Of a stretch of 52,406 nt of DNA, positions 16,039 through 24,597 are shown one piece after another (position 1 is the stretch's first letter; every line of letters starts with the position of its first letter). The DNA comes from an uncultured Bacteroidales bacterium (GTDB lineage: Bacteria; Bacteroidota; Bacteroidia; Bacteroidales; P3). Below the pieces are notes generated by a model, which did no database searches, was not told where the DNA came from, and worked only from the letters and a program-made list of their open reading frames with translations. A program made the translations under genes and the position numbers. The DNA is taken from positions 1 to 52,406 of the forward strand of contig ONLW01000019.1 in NCBI GenBank assembly GCA_900318835.1, in the 5' to 3' direction.

Positions 16039-17069
16039 TGAATATATTTTATAAAAACAGAAGCGTTCGGCACCATGGTGCCGAACGCTTTTTGGTAACG
16101 ATGACAACCGTTGCTATCCTTACGGTCTCCTGTCACCAAAAGGAGCCCGTACGCCTTATGGGAGAAGCGCAGGGCACCTACTACAGTGTCCAGTACTACG
16201 ATTCACTGCAGCGCAATTTTCAGCCACAGATTGACTCCATCCTCACAGCCTTCGACAAGTCGGCCTCCCTCTGGGTCGAGAGTTCTCTGCTGCGGCACAT
16301 CAACGCCAATCTCACCGACAGTCTCGACAACATCCTACACTTCCTACTCACCAACTCTCTCTTTATTGAGGACTACACTGGCGGAGCCTTTAACTGTCGT
16401 GTGGGTCGCATAGTGCAGTCATGGGGATTCAGCTTCAAAGATCGCACCGAACCCGATAGCACTGAGTTAGCCGCCATGTTACAGGCCTCTCACGCCCCTC
16501 TCACCCTTAACAATCATCATCTGTCGAAAGACCCTGCCACCGAACTCGACTTCAATGCCATTGCTCAAGGCTACGCTTCCGATCTTCTAGCCAAGTTTCT
16601 TGCCAGCCAAGGTATTGAAAACTACCTTGTCGACATAGGAGGCGAAGTAATTGCCCATGGCCACAAGGCCAACGGAAAACCTTGGACGGTGGGCATTGAG
16701 CGTCCTGCCGAGAATCGCTACAGCGAGCCTGTGGTCGAAACAGCCATCCCCCTCGTAGACCGTTCCGTAGTCACCTCGGGCAGCTATCGGAAATACTACG
16801 AGAAAGACGGTGTAAAATACTCCCACACCATCGACCCCACCACAGGCCGTCCCGTCACCCATTCACTCCTCAGCGTATCCGTCGTCGAGAACGAATGCTG
16901 GCTAGCCGATGCCATGGCCACAGCCTACATGGTTATGGGGCTCAAGCGTGCGAAAGAGTTCATTTCCCAAAATCCTAAAGGTCCCGGCACCCAAGCGGTA
17001 TTTTTCATTTACGACTCTTGCGGAACCATGAAGACCTATGCCACCCCTGAATTCGAAAAATTAAAATAA
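16038..17069 (+). CDS. apbE: FAD:protein FMN transferase (ApbE)
   Basis: 343 residues from the ATG at 16038 (taATG overlap with the previous stop). The family attaches FMN to a Thr in Rnf/Nqr-type subunits in the periplasm. Visible motifs are MGEAQGTYYSVQYY near the N-terminus, LDFNAIAQGYASDLL, NYLVDIGGEVIAHG, and the C-terminal HTIDPTTGRPVTH with DAMATAYMVMG. The start is uncertain: a perfect 30-bp palindrome (16061-16090) lies inside the first codons. Starting at 16101 instead would give a very short lipoprotein-like signal (MTTVAILTVSC) without the usual basic n-region; the long start supplies basic residues before the same hydrophobic stretch. A Cys lipid anchor is plausible either way. 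Confidence 0.9.
   Translation: MNIFYKNRSVRHHGAERFLVTMTTVAILTVSCHQKEPVRLMGEAQGTYYSVQYYDSLQRNFQPQIDSILTAFDKSASLWVESSLLRHINANLTDSLDNILHFLLTNSLFIEDYTGGAFNCRVGRIVQSWGFSFKDRTEPDSTELAAMLQASHAPLTLNNHHLSKDPATELDFNAIAQGYASDLLAKFLASQGIENYLVDIGGEVIAHGHKANGKPWTVGIERPAENRYSEPVVETAIPLVDRSVVTSGSYRKYYEKDGVKYSHTIDPTTGRPVTHSLLSVSVVENECWLADAMATAYMVMGLKRAKEFISQNPKGPGTQAVFFIYDSCGTMKTYATPEFEKLK
16061..16093 (+). terminator. Perfect 30-bp palindrome, likely terminator of the upstream T9SS gene
   Basis: Bases 16061-16090 equal their own reverse complement (arms begin AAGCGTTCGGCACC), and the run ends in five T (16089-16093). It sits 23 nt after the stop at 16038 and inside the possible 5' codons of apbE. It may limit readthrough into apbE. 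Confidence 0.7.
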
Positions 17070-17076
17070 TCATCAT

Positions 17077-17952
17077 ATGAAATCAATGACAGGCTATGCC
17101 AAGGTACAATGTGCCATTGGTGACAAAAAACTGAACATCGAAATCAAAACCCTCAACAGCAAACAACTCGACCTCATCGTCAAGACACCCGCTGCCTATC
17201 GCTCGCGTGAGCTTGACATCCGCGCCATGCTGGGCCAATTGGAACGTGGCAAGGTGGAATGTCTTTTCAATGAAGAGAGTGGCAACAATGCTGCTGCGAC
17301 CTTCAATAGCGAGCTTCTCACCACCCGCTATCAGTCGCTTGTCGACCTAGCCGCCAACCTCGGTGCCGACTGTGCGGATAACCGCCCGACCCTTTTCAAC
17401 ACCGTTGCCGCCATGAGCGACATCTGGAACAGTGCCGCCGACAGTGAAATCAATGATGAGCAATGGGTCGTGGTCAGTGCCGCCCTCCAGCAAGCCATCA
17501 ACCTTTGCGACCAGTTCCGCAGCCATGAGGGAAGTGTCCTCGAGGTGGACTTCCGTAAGCACGTGGACCTCATCGAGGAGAAACTGAACCAGATTCCCGC
17601 TCTCGAGAGCGAACGTATAGACACCGCCAAAGAGCGTATCAAACGCTACATGGCCGATGCCGCCATCAAGGATATCGACGAGAACCGTTTCGAGCAGGAA
17701 CTCATCTACTATCTAGAAAAACTCGACATCACCGAGGAAAAGGTACGTCTGCAGAAACACATCGACTACTTTCGCCAAACCATGGCCGACGAGGCCACCT
17801 GTGGCAAAAAGCTGGGCTTCGTGGCTCAAGAAATGGGGCGCGAAATCAATACTACCGGCTCCAAAGCCAACCATGCCGGAATACAGAAGATTGTCGTTGA
17901 GATGAAAGACGAGTTGGAGAAGATAAAAGAACAACTCGGAAACGTATTATAA
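17077..17952 (+). CDS. YicC family endoribonuclease
   Basis: 291 residues, family length. It begins with the signature MKSMTGYAKVQ and ends with the conserved helical C-terminus (GKKLGFVAQEMGREINTTGSKAN). YicC proteins have been shown to be RNA endonucleases involved in stress and RNA turnover. The central part carries long helices (ALESERIDTAKERIKRYM). It follows apbE by 7 nt on the same strand, so it may be cotranscribed; the usual neighbour gmk is absent. Confidence 0.92.
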   Translation: MKSMTGYAKVQCAIGDKKLNIEIKTLNSKQLDLIVKTPAAYRSRELDIRAMLGQLERGKVECLFNEESGNNAAATFNSELLTTRYQSLVDLAANLGADCADNRPTLFNTVAAMSDIWNSAADSEINDEQWVVVSAALQQAINLCDQFRSHEGSVLEVDFRKHVDLIEEKLNQIPALESERIDTAKERIKRYMADAAIKDIDENRFEQELIYYLEKLDITEEKVRLQKHIDYFRQTMADEATCGKKLGFVAQEMGREINTTGSKANHAGIQKIVVEMKDELEKIKEQLGNVL

Positions 17953-17996
17953 ATTACCAGGACATCCTAGGGTTCCTAAGATATTCTGGAAAGAAA

Positions 17997-18026
17997 AAAG
18001 GCTCCCAAATGGGAGCCTTTTTTTTT
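17997..18026. terminator. Bidirectional terminator between yicC and the convergent T9SS gene
   Basis: Stem GGCTCCC (18000-18006) / GGGAGCC (18011-18017), extended by A/T pairs, with nine T on the right and an A-rich run on the left. It serves both convergent genes. Confidence 0.9.
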
Positions 18027-18044
18027 GCACTATCACGGAGGAAC

Positions 18045-20831
18045 TTACTTGACAATAAGTTTCTCGATCTTGCTGAAGGTGTTGTTGGTGATGCGAACGA
18101 AGTAGGCACCAGCGGGGAAGTTGCTAACGTTGATGGTGTTCTCAACCTCGGCATTGATTTCGCGGTTGTAAATCACACGGCCGCTCATATCGAGGATGCT
18201 GCAGTTCACCATACCGCTGACACCAGCGACATTCAGCTTCACAACAGAAGTGGCGGGATTGGGCGACACAGAGAAGCGCACATCGGGAGAGACAGGGTCA
18301 ATACCGGAGACATCCCAGCTCTGCCACTCGTAGTCGGCAGTGATGACATAGCCACCATTGCGCTCAGGAATGTTGAAAAAGACCACACGATAGTAGTTAC
18401 GATAAAGAATCACATTTTCACCGCTTGCATCGAAGGTGTCAATAACATTGTAGGGACCTTCATAGAGGAGGACGGTATCCTGCTCGGTAGGAGTATATTC
18501 TTCATCAACGGGAGTAAGCTCAACGCCATTGACATAGACATTGGTAATAACAGAGTGAGAGAGTTTGCCGAAAGGAACGACGTCGAAAATCTGACGGGTG
18601 CCAGCAGCGCAGTCCTCATCTTCGCCACAAATGGCAGTATTGTTATGCTCAACAACATAACCAATGGAATCGCCACTATGTTCGGCATCGGCCCTCACAT
18701 CGCAGGGAGAGGTAACAATGACCGGGACACGAGCCTTGGCCGGTCCAATGATGGGGCGAATCATGGGGAAAGCATCGCAACTCCAACCATAAATCCAGTG
18801 ACGGACATCCGAAGCATCGTTAGGATTGGTGTAGCCAGTACGGTCATACACAAGGAGGTCGAGAGGCGAGATGGGATAGTTCTGACGATAGTAGGGTCTG
18901 GTCTGAGCATTGCCACTATAATAATAGGTGGAGTCGCCATATTTGTATCTATTGCTCTGGGCAGCAAGTTCGAAAGTATAGTTGCCGGCGAGCACATAAC
19001 CGAAGTAGTAGGCAGTATTCTTCTTGATGACAGGCTCATCGCCAAACTCAATATTAAGAGCGCTGTAGTTGGACTCATTGGGGCTGGGCAGAGCAAAGCT
19101 GGAGGGCAGGTTGCTAACATCCTTATCAGTCACCTCAAAGGCCATGTTGTCGATACCGACAGAAAGCTCGGTCCAGTCTGTACCACCATTACTCTCAAAA
19201 ATAAGAGGATAGATGGCAGATTCCTTCATAAGGTCGGGATCAATGCTGGTGGAGGGGATATACTCAATACCCTTGAAGACATAACCTTCGGGAATCTGAT
19301 CACCGGTGATAAAGCGGGTCATAACCTGATAACCACGCTGGTTGGCGTGACCATCCTGATCGGCATCAGTCAAATAGCCATCATCAGTAAAAGCATTGTG
19401 GAAACTGGTACCATTACCAATGATACCATTTTCGCGGGCCCAACGGTAACCGTTGACACGACCTGCCGTAGTGGGATCTTCGGGGTCAAACTGCATGTTG
19501 CCGGTGACAGTGTAGAGGACGGAGTCGCGGAGAGTACGACGAATCTGAGAGTCGGCACTGTCGCCTTCAAACTTGATGGAGAAGAAGTTCATACCAAGGG
19601 TCTCGGTATTGAATCCACGTCCCTGATAACCACCCGTATAGCCTTCCTGCTGACGTCCATAGTTGGGCTGATTCTCCAAATAAGCATATTTTCCCCAGCT
19701 GTAGGTGGTGTCGTCGTCATGAGAAGTGTTGGCCAAGAAACCACGCTCATTGATGTAGAGTCTATAGTCTTTCTCCACATTGCCGGCAGGGATATTGTAG
19801 GGAGTGCTGGTGGCAACATTCGTCCAGTCACCACTGGTGTTGACAGGGGCGTTGGCGATAGAAATAGTAGCATTGTTGATGGCATTAACGTTGGTGTTAC
19901 GCACATGAACACCATAGGTCAGAGGAATGTTCATGCCCTGAGGAATCATGCCATAGAAACCGTCGAAAGTCGAAGAGGTATTAGCTTCGTAACTGTGAGT
20001 GCGGTTGTCGGAAAGGATGGAGAGGTTACCAACAAACCACATGTTACCGTAAGAGTTGCCCGAATGAGCGGAATAGACACGGAGACGAACCGTGACATCG
20101 GTCTGGTTGGCCAGATTGTTGGGCATGACATAACGGACATGGAGGCTGCCCCAGCTATTGATATCGCAATCGACACCCATGACGTTGACCTCACGGGCAT
20201 ACCAGTCATTGCCAATCTTGTAATCAATAAAGCACTGATCGTAGTACTTATAGTAAATTTGGGTAAAGGAAACCGCAATCATCTTGCTGGCACCGGCAGC
20301 AAGTGTGCGGGGTTTGGTAGGAAATTCGCAGTAGGCATTGACAAAACCCACGCTACGGGCACCCTGAGCCTCGTCGTAAACAAATCCGACGAAAGCGCCG
20401 TCAAAAAATTCGGCGAAGTAGCCGTTGTTTGAGAACCACTGATCGTTGTTGGGATACTCAGAGGCGGAACGGTTAGCCAAATCGGTAGAACTTGAGAAGC
20501 TCTTCCAAGCACACCATGTGTAATTTCTGGTGGGCACGGTATTATAATTGGTGTGGAAGACGCTGTCACGGCCGTCGAACTTGATGACGTCATCCTGACG
20601 GATAAGGCCGGGGGTGATGCCAGTGAGGTCGGCGAAAGTAAAGACGGTGTCGAACATTTCTCCATCCTTGGTAAAGACGGAAGCCTTGTAGTCGACAGAA
20701 GCCTTCTTCAACTCGCTCAGATTAGGCTTCTGAGCCTTGAAGGATCCACGGTCGGTGGAAACCACATTGGTTTGTGCAAAGGCAAAAGTGGCGCACAATG
20801 CAAAACCCAAAACCATTAATGCTTTTTTCAT
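18045..20831 (-). CDS. Large secreted protein with type A T9SS sorting domain
   Basis: 928 residues from the ATG at 20831. The frame extends upstream, but that part lacks a signal peptide and overlaps the promoter leader. The signal peptide is MKKALMVLGFALCATFAFA, cut before QTNVV. The body has no domain I can name; it is rich in aromatic residues, Asn and Gly, and contains an Asp-rich stretch (DADQDGHANQRG) that could bind calcium. The C-terminal sorting domain is clear: VRFSVSPNPATSVVKLNV, CSILDMSGRVIYN, FPAGAYFVRITN, KIEKLIVK. Probably a large surface or extracellular protein. It is transcribed alone, ending at the shared terminator. A long ORF on the opposite strand is a codon-bias shadow. 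Confidence 0.88.
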   Translation of the reverse strand: MKKALMVLGFALCATFAFAQTNVVSTDRGSFKAQKPNLSELKKASVDYKASVFTKDGEMFDTVFTFADLTGITPGLIRQDDVIKFDGRDSVFHTNYNTVPTRNYTWCAWKSFSSSTDLANRSASEYPNNDQWFSNNGYFAEFFDGAFVGFVYDEAQGARSVGFVNAYCEFPTKPRTLAAGASKMIAVSFTQIYYKYYDQCFIDYKIGNDWYAREVNVMGVDCDINSWGSLHVRYVMPNNLANQTDVTVRLRVYSAHSGNSYGNMWFVGNLSILSDNRTHSYEANTSSTFDGFYGMIPQGMNIPLTYGVHVRNTNVNAINNATISIANAPVNTSGDWTNVATSTPYNIPAGNVEKDYRLYINERGFLANTSHDDDTTYSWGKYAYLENQPNYGRQQEGYTGGYQGRGFNTETLGMNFFSIKFEGDSADSQIRRTLRDSVLYTVTGNMQFDPEDPTTAGRVNGYRWARENGIIGNGTSFHNAFTDDGYLTDADQDGHANQRGYQVMTRFITGDQIPEGYVFKGIEYIPSTSIDPDLMKESAIYPLIFESNGGTDWTELSVGIDNMAFEVTDKDVSNLPSSFALPSPNESNYSALNIEFGDEPVIKKNTAYYFGYVLAGNYTFELAAQSNRYKYGDSTYYYSGNAQTRPYYRQNYPISPLDLLVYDRTGYTNPNDASDVRHWIYGWSCDAFPMIRPIIGPAKARVPVIVTSPCDVRADAEHSGDSIGYVVEHNNTAICGEDEDCAAGTRQIFDVVPFGKLSHSVITNVYVNGVELTPVDEEYTPTEQDTVLLYEGPYNVIDTFDASGENVILYRNYYRVVFFNIPERNGGYVITADYEWQSWDVSGIDPVSPDVRFSVSPNPATSVVKLNVAGVSGMVNCSILDMSGRVIYNREINAEVENTINVSNFPAGAYFVRITNNTFSKIEKLIVK

Positions 20832-20972
20832 TGTTGTTTGATTTTTGATGAATAAATTTAATTTGTTTTCTATTTCAATTCCAATATTTCCACTATCTTC
20901 TCTATCTACAACATACTCTAACACACCGCAATAAATCAATATACTACACTATTCTACACTATATTTCACGGT

Positions 20973-20981
20973 GCAAATATA
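20973..20981 (-). promoter_or_regulatory. Promoter -7 element of the large T9SS gene
   Basis: On the minus strand this reads TATATTTGC. A weak GTTG occurs 19 nt further upstream in place of TTTG. The leader before the ATG is about 135 nt. Confidence 0.6.
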
Positions 20982-21054
20982 GCACTTTTTTCTGACTCAA
21001 CAACATTTTTTGTATTTTTTAACCATCGTGAAGACTTGAATAATGGCAGATTGA

Positions 21055-21145
21055 CACCCTCCCCCTATCATCTACCTACCAACACCCTACCAACTCCTAC
21101 CATGGTAGGAGTTGGTTAGGAGTTGATAGGGTGTTGGTTGGTGGT
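21055..21145. repeat. Eleven-nt-unit palindromic element, copy B (most symmetrical)
   Basis: Bases 21090-21115 form a perfect 26-bp palindrome (each half CCAACTCCTACCA). Outside it, CAACACCCTA (21080-21089) pairs with TAGGGTGTTG (21127-21136), separated on the right by exactly one extra 11-nt unit (TTAGGAGTTGA, 21116-21126). Further left, more 11-nt pyrimidine-rich units are visible. It lies between two divergently transcribed genes, so it is not simply a terminator. Confidence 0.85.
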
Positions 21146-21275
21146 TATCAGCCAGTTGCCCCCCAGGGCGTTTTTTGCGTTTTTCTGACACAATAAAAGA
21201 CGTTTTTTTGAGTTTTTATTGATACTAATGACCCTATAAACCAAAGAAGATATAGCCACTGTTAATAATAACATA

Positions 21276-22925
21276 ATGTATATATATAAAAAGGGAACTA
21301 TCATTCTGTGCATGCTGGTGGCAGCGGTGTTGTGGAGCTGCAGCGGCGGAAAAAGAGCTGCCACGGCGGAGCGCGGACGCTATGAGCGCCCCCCTATCAA
21401 GGAGGTGACCGAGGAGGAACTGGCTGCCGACGGCATGCTCATCGACGCCCTGTCGCTCCAAGAGAGCGGCCGTACCGGCGAGGCACTTGCCGCCTACGCC
21501 CGCACCACAGAAAAATATCCCGGGTGTGCTGCTGCATGGTATGGCATGAGCCAGTTGCTGGCCGCCCGCGGATGGGCCGACAGCGCCGAAGCCTGCGCCC
21601 AACGCGCCGTGCGTCTCAACGGCGACAACGTGTGGTACCGCCTCTCGCTGGCGCAATGCCAGCAGATGAAGGGGAACACCAAAGGACTGACTTCCAACTG
21701 GGAGGCCATCGTCAAGGGGCATCCCGAAGTGCTGGAATACTACTACGAACTCTCCAACGCCTATATCGCCGCCGGCGACTTGCCGAAAGCCGTGGAAGTG
21801 CTGAACCGTGTGGAGAAGAAGATAGGCATCACCGAGCCCATTTCGCTACAGAAGCAGAAATTGTGGAATGCCGCCGGCAAACAGGACAAGGCCATGAAGG
21901 AGGTCGAAGCCCTGGCCGAGGCCATGCCACACGAAAAACGCTACCAGGCCATCCTCGCGGAAAGCCACATGCAACAGAAACACTACGCAAAGGCCAAAAC
22001 CTATTATGACCGAATTCTCAAGGCCGACCCCAGCGACCCCTACATCCACATCCAGCTGGCCGAATACTACAAAACCACGAGCCATCCTGCGGAGGCCGAC
22101 AGCGAGATGCTACGCGCCTTCGACAATCCTGAGCTTGACGCCAAAAGCAAACTGCAGATCCTAGGCTCGTTCTATACCGACGAAGAGTTTTTCGGTTCGC
22201 GCAAAGCCACCACATTCCGCTTGATGGACAAGGCCATGGCTGGTTGCAAAGACAGCGCCGAGTTTGCAGCCTTCTACGGCAACGTGCTCTTCAACCAGGG
22301 ACGTTACGTCGAGGCCACACGGCAGCTCGAAATAGCCCTGCAGCGCGACAGCAGCATGTACGAAGTGTGGGAACTGCTGCTGATAAGCCTTGCCAGCAGC
22401 AATGCCGACAACGAACGCATTGAAAGCCATGCCCGTCGCGCAGCACAGCTCTTCCCAGTCCACACACTGCCACATTTCCTGCTGGCACAAAGCGCTTTGA
22501 AACAAGAACACTATGACGAAGCCCTCAAGGAACTCCAGGCCGCCGAGCGGTGGGGTTTCACCAAAGGCTACCTCGAAGCCGAGACCTACAGCCTGATGGG
22601 CGAGGCCTACTACCGGATAGGCGAGTATGACAAAGCCTGGAAAAGCTTCGACCGCAGCCTTGCATTGCAACCCGACGACATGGCGACCCTCAATAATTAC
22701 GCCTACTATCTCTCGGAGCAAAACACCGAGCTTGAAAAAGCCGAACGCATGAGCCGTCGCACCATCGAGGCGCAACCCGACAATGCCAACAACCTTGACA
22801 CCTACGCATGGATTCTCCACCTGATGGGGCGCGACAAAGAGGCGTTGCCCTACATGGAGAAAGCCGTGAAGCTCGACCCCAAGAGCGAGACTCTGCAGAA
22901 CCACTTCAAAGCCATCAAGAAATGA
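21276..22925 (+). CDS. TPR-repeat lipoprotein
   Basis: 549 residues. The signal ends in a lipobox-like LWSC, so the protein is probably lipid-anchored in the envelope. Tetratricopeptide motifs run through almost the whole length, for example GRTGEALAAYARTTEKYPG, KQDKAMKEVEALAEAMP, KHYAKAKTYYDRILKADPSD and YDKAWKSFDRSLALQPDD. The C-terminal repeats are the most regular. TPR proteins of this kind scaffold envelope complexes; the partner is unknown. Its stop overlaps the next start (ATGA, 22922-22925). A TPR protein followed by a DUF4292 lipoprotein is a recurring Bacteroidota pair. Confidence 0.85.
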   Translation: MYIYKKGTIILCMLVAAVLWSCSGGKRAATAERGRYERPPIKEVTEEELAADGMLIDALSLQESGRTGEALAAYARTTEKYPGCAAAWYGMSQLLAARGWADSAEACAQRAVRLNGDNVWYRLSLAQCQQMKGNTKGLTSNWEAIVKGHPEVLEYYYELSNAYIAAGDLPKAVEVLNRVEKKIGITEPISLQKQKLWNAAGKQDKAMKEVEALAEAMPHEKRYQAILAESHMQQKHYAKAKTYYDRILKADPSDPYIHIQLAEYYKTTSHPAEADSEMLRAFDNPELDAKSKLQILGSFYTDEEFFGSRKATTFRLMDKAMAGCKDSAEFAAFYGNVLFNQGRYVEATRQLEIALQRDSSMYEVWELLLISLASSNADNERIESHARRAAQLFPVHTLPHFLLAQSALKQEHYDEALKELQAAERWGFTKGYLEAETYSLMGEAYYRIGEYDKAWKSFDRSLALQPDDMATLNNYAYYLSEQNTELEKAERMSRRTIEAQPDNANNLDTYAWILHLMGRDKEALPYMEKAVKLDPKSETLQNHFKAIKK

Positions 22926-23398
22926 AGACATTCAGGATACTCCTATGTGTCGCCATGCTGGCATTGACCACGGTGGGCTGCCGCAGCACACAGGGTGTCT
23001 CCCCTACCCCCTCGCAGACAGAGCGTCACGACTACACGGTGATGACCTTCACCGGCATGGTGGATGGCATGAGCGTGAGCGGACAGGTGAGAACGGACAA
23101 GGACCGGGTGATCTGGTGCAGTGTAAACAAATTCATCGAGTTGGGACGCGCCATGGCCACAACAGACTCGATATGGGTGCGTGTGCCGATGCTCAATCGC
23201 TACCAACAGGGCAACTACGACGACTTGAGCCGACTGGCACAGAGAAGAATAACCTTCACCGACCTGCAGGCCATTCTGGAAAGCGACGACGTCGAGCGAC
23301 GCGTCACAGAACTGGCACGGCAGTTAGGGATGACCGTGACAATAAAAATCACAAAAAAGGAGAAGGCGGAAACCTTGACGTTCCCGTTCAACAAATAG
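22922..23398 (+). CDS. DUF4292-like lipoprotein (short)
   Basis: 158 residues. The ATG overlaps the TPR gene's stop. The signal peptide has a lipobox (LALTTVGC), then a region with strand-like segments: HDYTVMTFTGMVDGMSVSG, QVRTDKDRVIWCSVNK. DUF4292 proteins are outer-membrane-associated lipoproteins with a LolA-like fold; this one is shorter than the usual ~230-260 residues. The placement after a TPR protein is the main reason for the call. The function is unknown. Overlapping stop/start suggests translational coupling. What else it could be: a lineage-specific lipoprotein unrelated to DUF4292. Confidence 0.65.
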   Translation: MKTFRILLCVAMLALTTVGCRSTQGVSPTPSQTERHDYTVMTFTGMVDGMSVSGQVRTDKDRVIWCSVNKFIELGRAMATTDSIWVRVPMLNRYQQGNYDDLSRLAQRRITFTDLQAILESDDVERRVTELARQLGMTVTIKITKKEKAETLTFPFNK

Positions 23399-23409
23399 AA
23401 TCTTTAGAT

Positions 23410-24150
23410 ATGAAAAAACTGGCTTTGCTTTTCTTGCTACTGCCGCTGACAGTGCAGGCGCAGAATCATCAGGATGTACTGAGCGACTCGGCCAAAGTGG
23501 TGGTGGAGCGATACTTGCAGATGCTCAACATTGATGGCCTGCCTCAGGACAGCCTGCTGGTGATGGAGACTGCCATCACCTTCTACGGCGAAAAAGACAC
23601 CATTTGGATGCGCCGCTGGTATGCCACACCAAACATGTTCCGCGTCGAGGTTTGGAACCACGGCGAACTGGAGACGGGGTTGGTCAGCAACGGGAAGGAC
23701 CGCTTCCGAAAGTATGTACCTGCCGACAAGGGCTGGGAGAGCATCAAACTTGAGGAGTTCCATGATCGTTTGCAGGGTTACGACTTCCGCGGACCATTGT
23801 ACGACTGGCGCAACAAGGGTGCCATGCTGTCGTGGAACGGCACCACCACCCTCAAGGGCGAGCCTCTGCTGGTGGTGAAAGTCAGCTGCCCAGCGATGTA
23901 CGAACGCTATTATATGTTCGAGCCCGAGAGTGGTCTGCTGACCCTTATCTTCGAGACCGACAACCGCGAAGACGGCTACGCTCCACGGCGAGAAGGTCAT
24001 ATCGACTGGAAGAGCATCCACGAATATCAGCCCCTCAGTACAGGCATCCTACCATCATTAGAGAGCTTTATGCGCGGTGGCGTGCTGACCATCATGAGCA
24101 GCACCACCCATTTCGAGAAGTTGGACACCGAAATATTTGAACACGACTAA
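23410..24150 (+). CDS. Secreted protein of unknown function (possible LolA-like fold)
   Basis: 246 residues from the ATG at 23410, which starts a clear signal peptide (MKKLALLFLLLPLTVQA, then QNHQD). The mature part has alternating strands that resemble outer-membrane lipoprotein-sorting (LolA/LolB) proteins: ITFYGEKDTIWMRRWYATPN, FRVEVWNHGELETGLVSNGK, then YYMFEPESGLLTLIFE. That likeness is an inference from pattern, not a recognised motif. It follows the DUF4292-like gene by 11 nt, and its stop overlaps the tadA start (taATG), so all three are in one transcript. Confidence 0.7.
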   Translation: MKKLALLFLLLPLTVQAQNHQDVLSDSAKVVVERYLQMLNIDGLPQDSLLVMETAITFYGEKDTIWMRRWYATPNMFRVEVWNHGELETGLVSNGKDRFRKYVPADKGWESIKLEEFHDRLQGYDFRGPLYDWRNKGAMLSWNGTTTLKGEPLLVVKVSCPAMYERYYMFEPESGLLTLIFETDNREDGYAPRREGHIDWKSIHEYQPLSTGILPSLESFMRGGVLTIMSSTTHFEKLDTEIFEHD

Positions 24151-24596
24151 TGGGAATTCTAGCACCTGACGACGACTACTTTATGGGCGAAGCGCTGCGC
24201 GAAGCACGCAAGGCCGAAGCCAACGGCGAAATACCGGTAGGCGCAGTAGTGGTATGCAACGACACCATCATTGCCCGTGCCCATAACCAGACAGAGATGC
24301 TGCACGACGTTACGGCACACGCCGAGATGCTAGCCATCACGGCTGCGGCCGAGCATCTGGGGGCTAAATATCTCACAGGCTGCACCCTCTTCGTCACCTT
24401 AGAGCCCTGCGTGATGTGCGCCGGAGCTCTGGGATGGAGCCAGCTGGCACGCATCGTCTACGGTGCCAGCGACGAGAAGCGGGGATTCGAGCGTCTGGGA
24501 CGCAACATGCTGCACCCCAAGACCGAGGTGGCCAATGGCGTGCGCGCCGAAGAATGCTCGGCATTGGTAAAAGATTTTTTTAAAAACAAGCGATAA
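24150..24596 (+). CDS. tadA: tRNA-specific adenosine deaminase
   Basis: 148 residues, family length. It converts A34 of tRNA-Arg(ACG) to inosine so that one anticodon reads CGU/CGC/CGA. The zinc site is complete: His57-Ala-Glu59 (TAHAEM) and Pro86-Cys87-Val-Met-Cys90. The substrate loop is GWSQLARIVYGASDEKRGF. The start overlaps the previous stop by one base. The nucleotidyltransferase follows after 1 nt. Confidence 0.96.
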   Translation: MGILAPDDDYFMGEALREARKAEANGEIPVGAVVVCNDTIIARAHNQTEMLHDVTAHAEMLAITAAAEHLGAKYLTGCTLFVTLEPCVMCAGALGWSQLARIVYGASDEKRGFERLGRNMLHPKTEVANGVRAEECSALVKDFFKNKR

Positions 24597-24597
24597 T

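Larger units (their letters stand above)
20832..21275. other. 444-nt divergent intergenic gap
   Basis: It holds the leftward promoter and leader of the large T9SS gene, copy B of the 11-nt-unit palindrome (21055-21145), and about 130 nt of unassigned sequence before the TPR lipoprotein gene. No clear TAnnTTTGC box faces right. Confidence 0.65.

Noticed and set aside
18009-20432. 807-residue ORF on the plus strand opposite the large T9SS gene
   Set aside because: Its translation has no domain or signal peptide and is the mirror of a C/T-biased gene. The minus-strand protein has a signal peptide, promoter and sorting domain.
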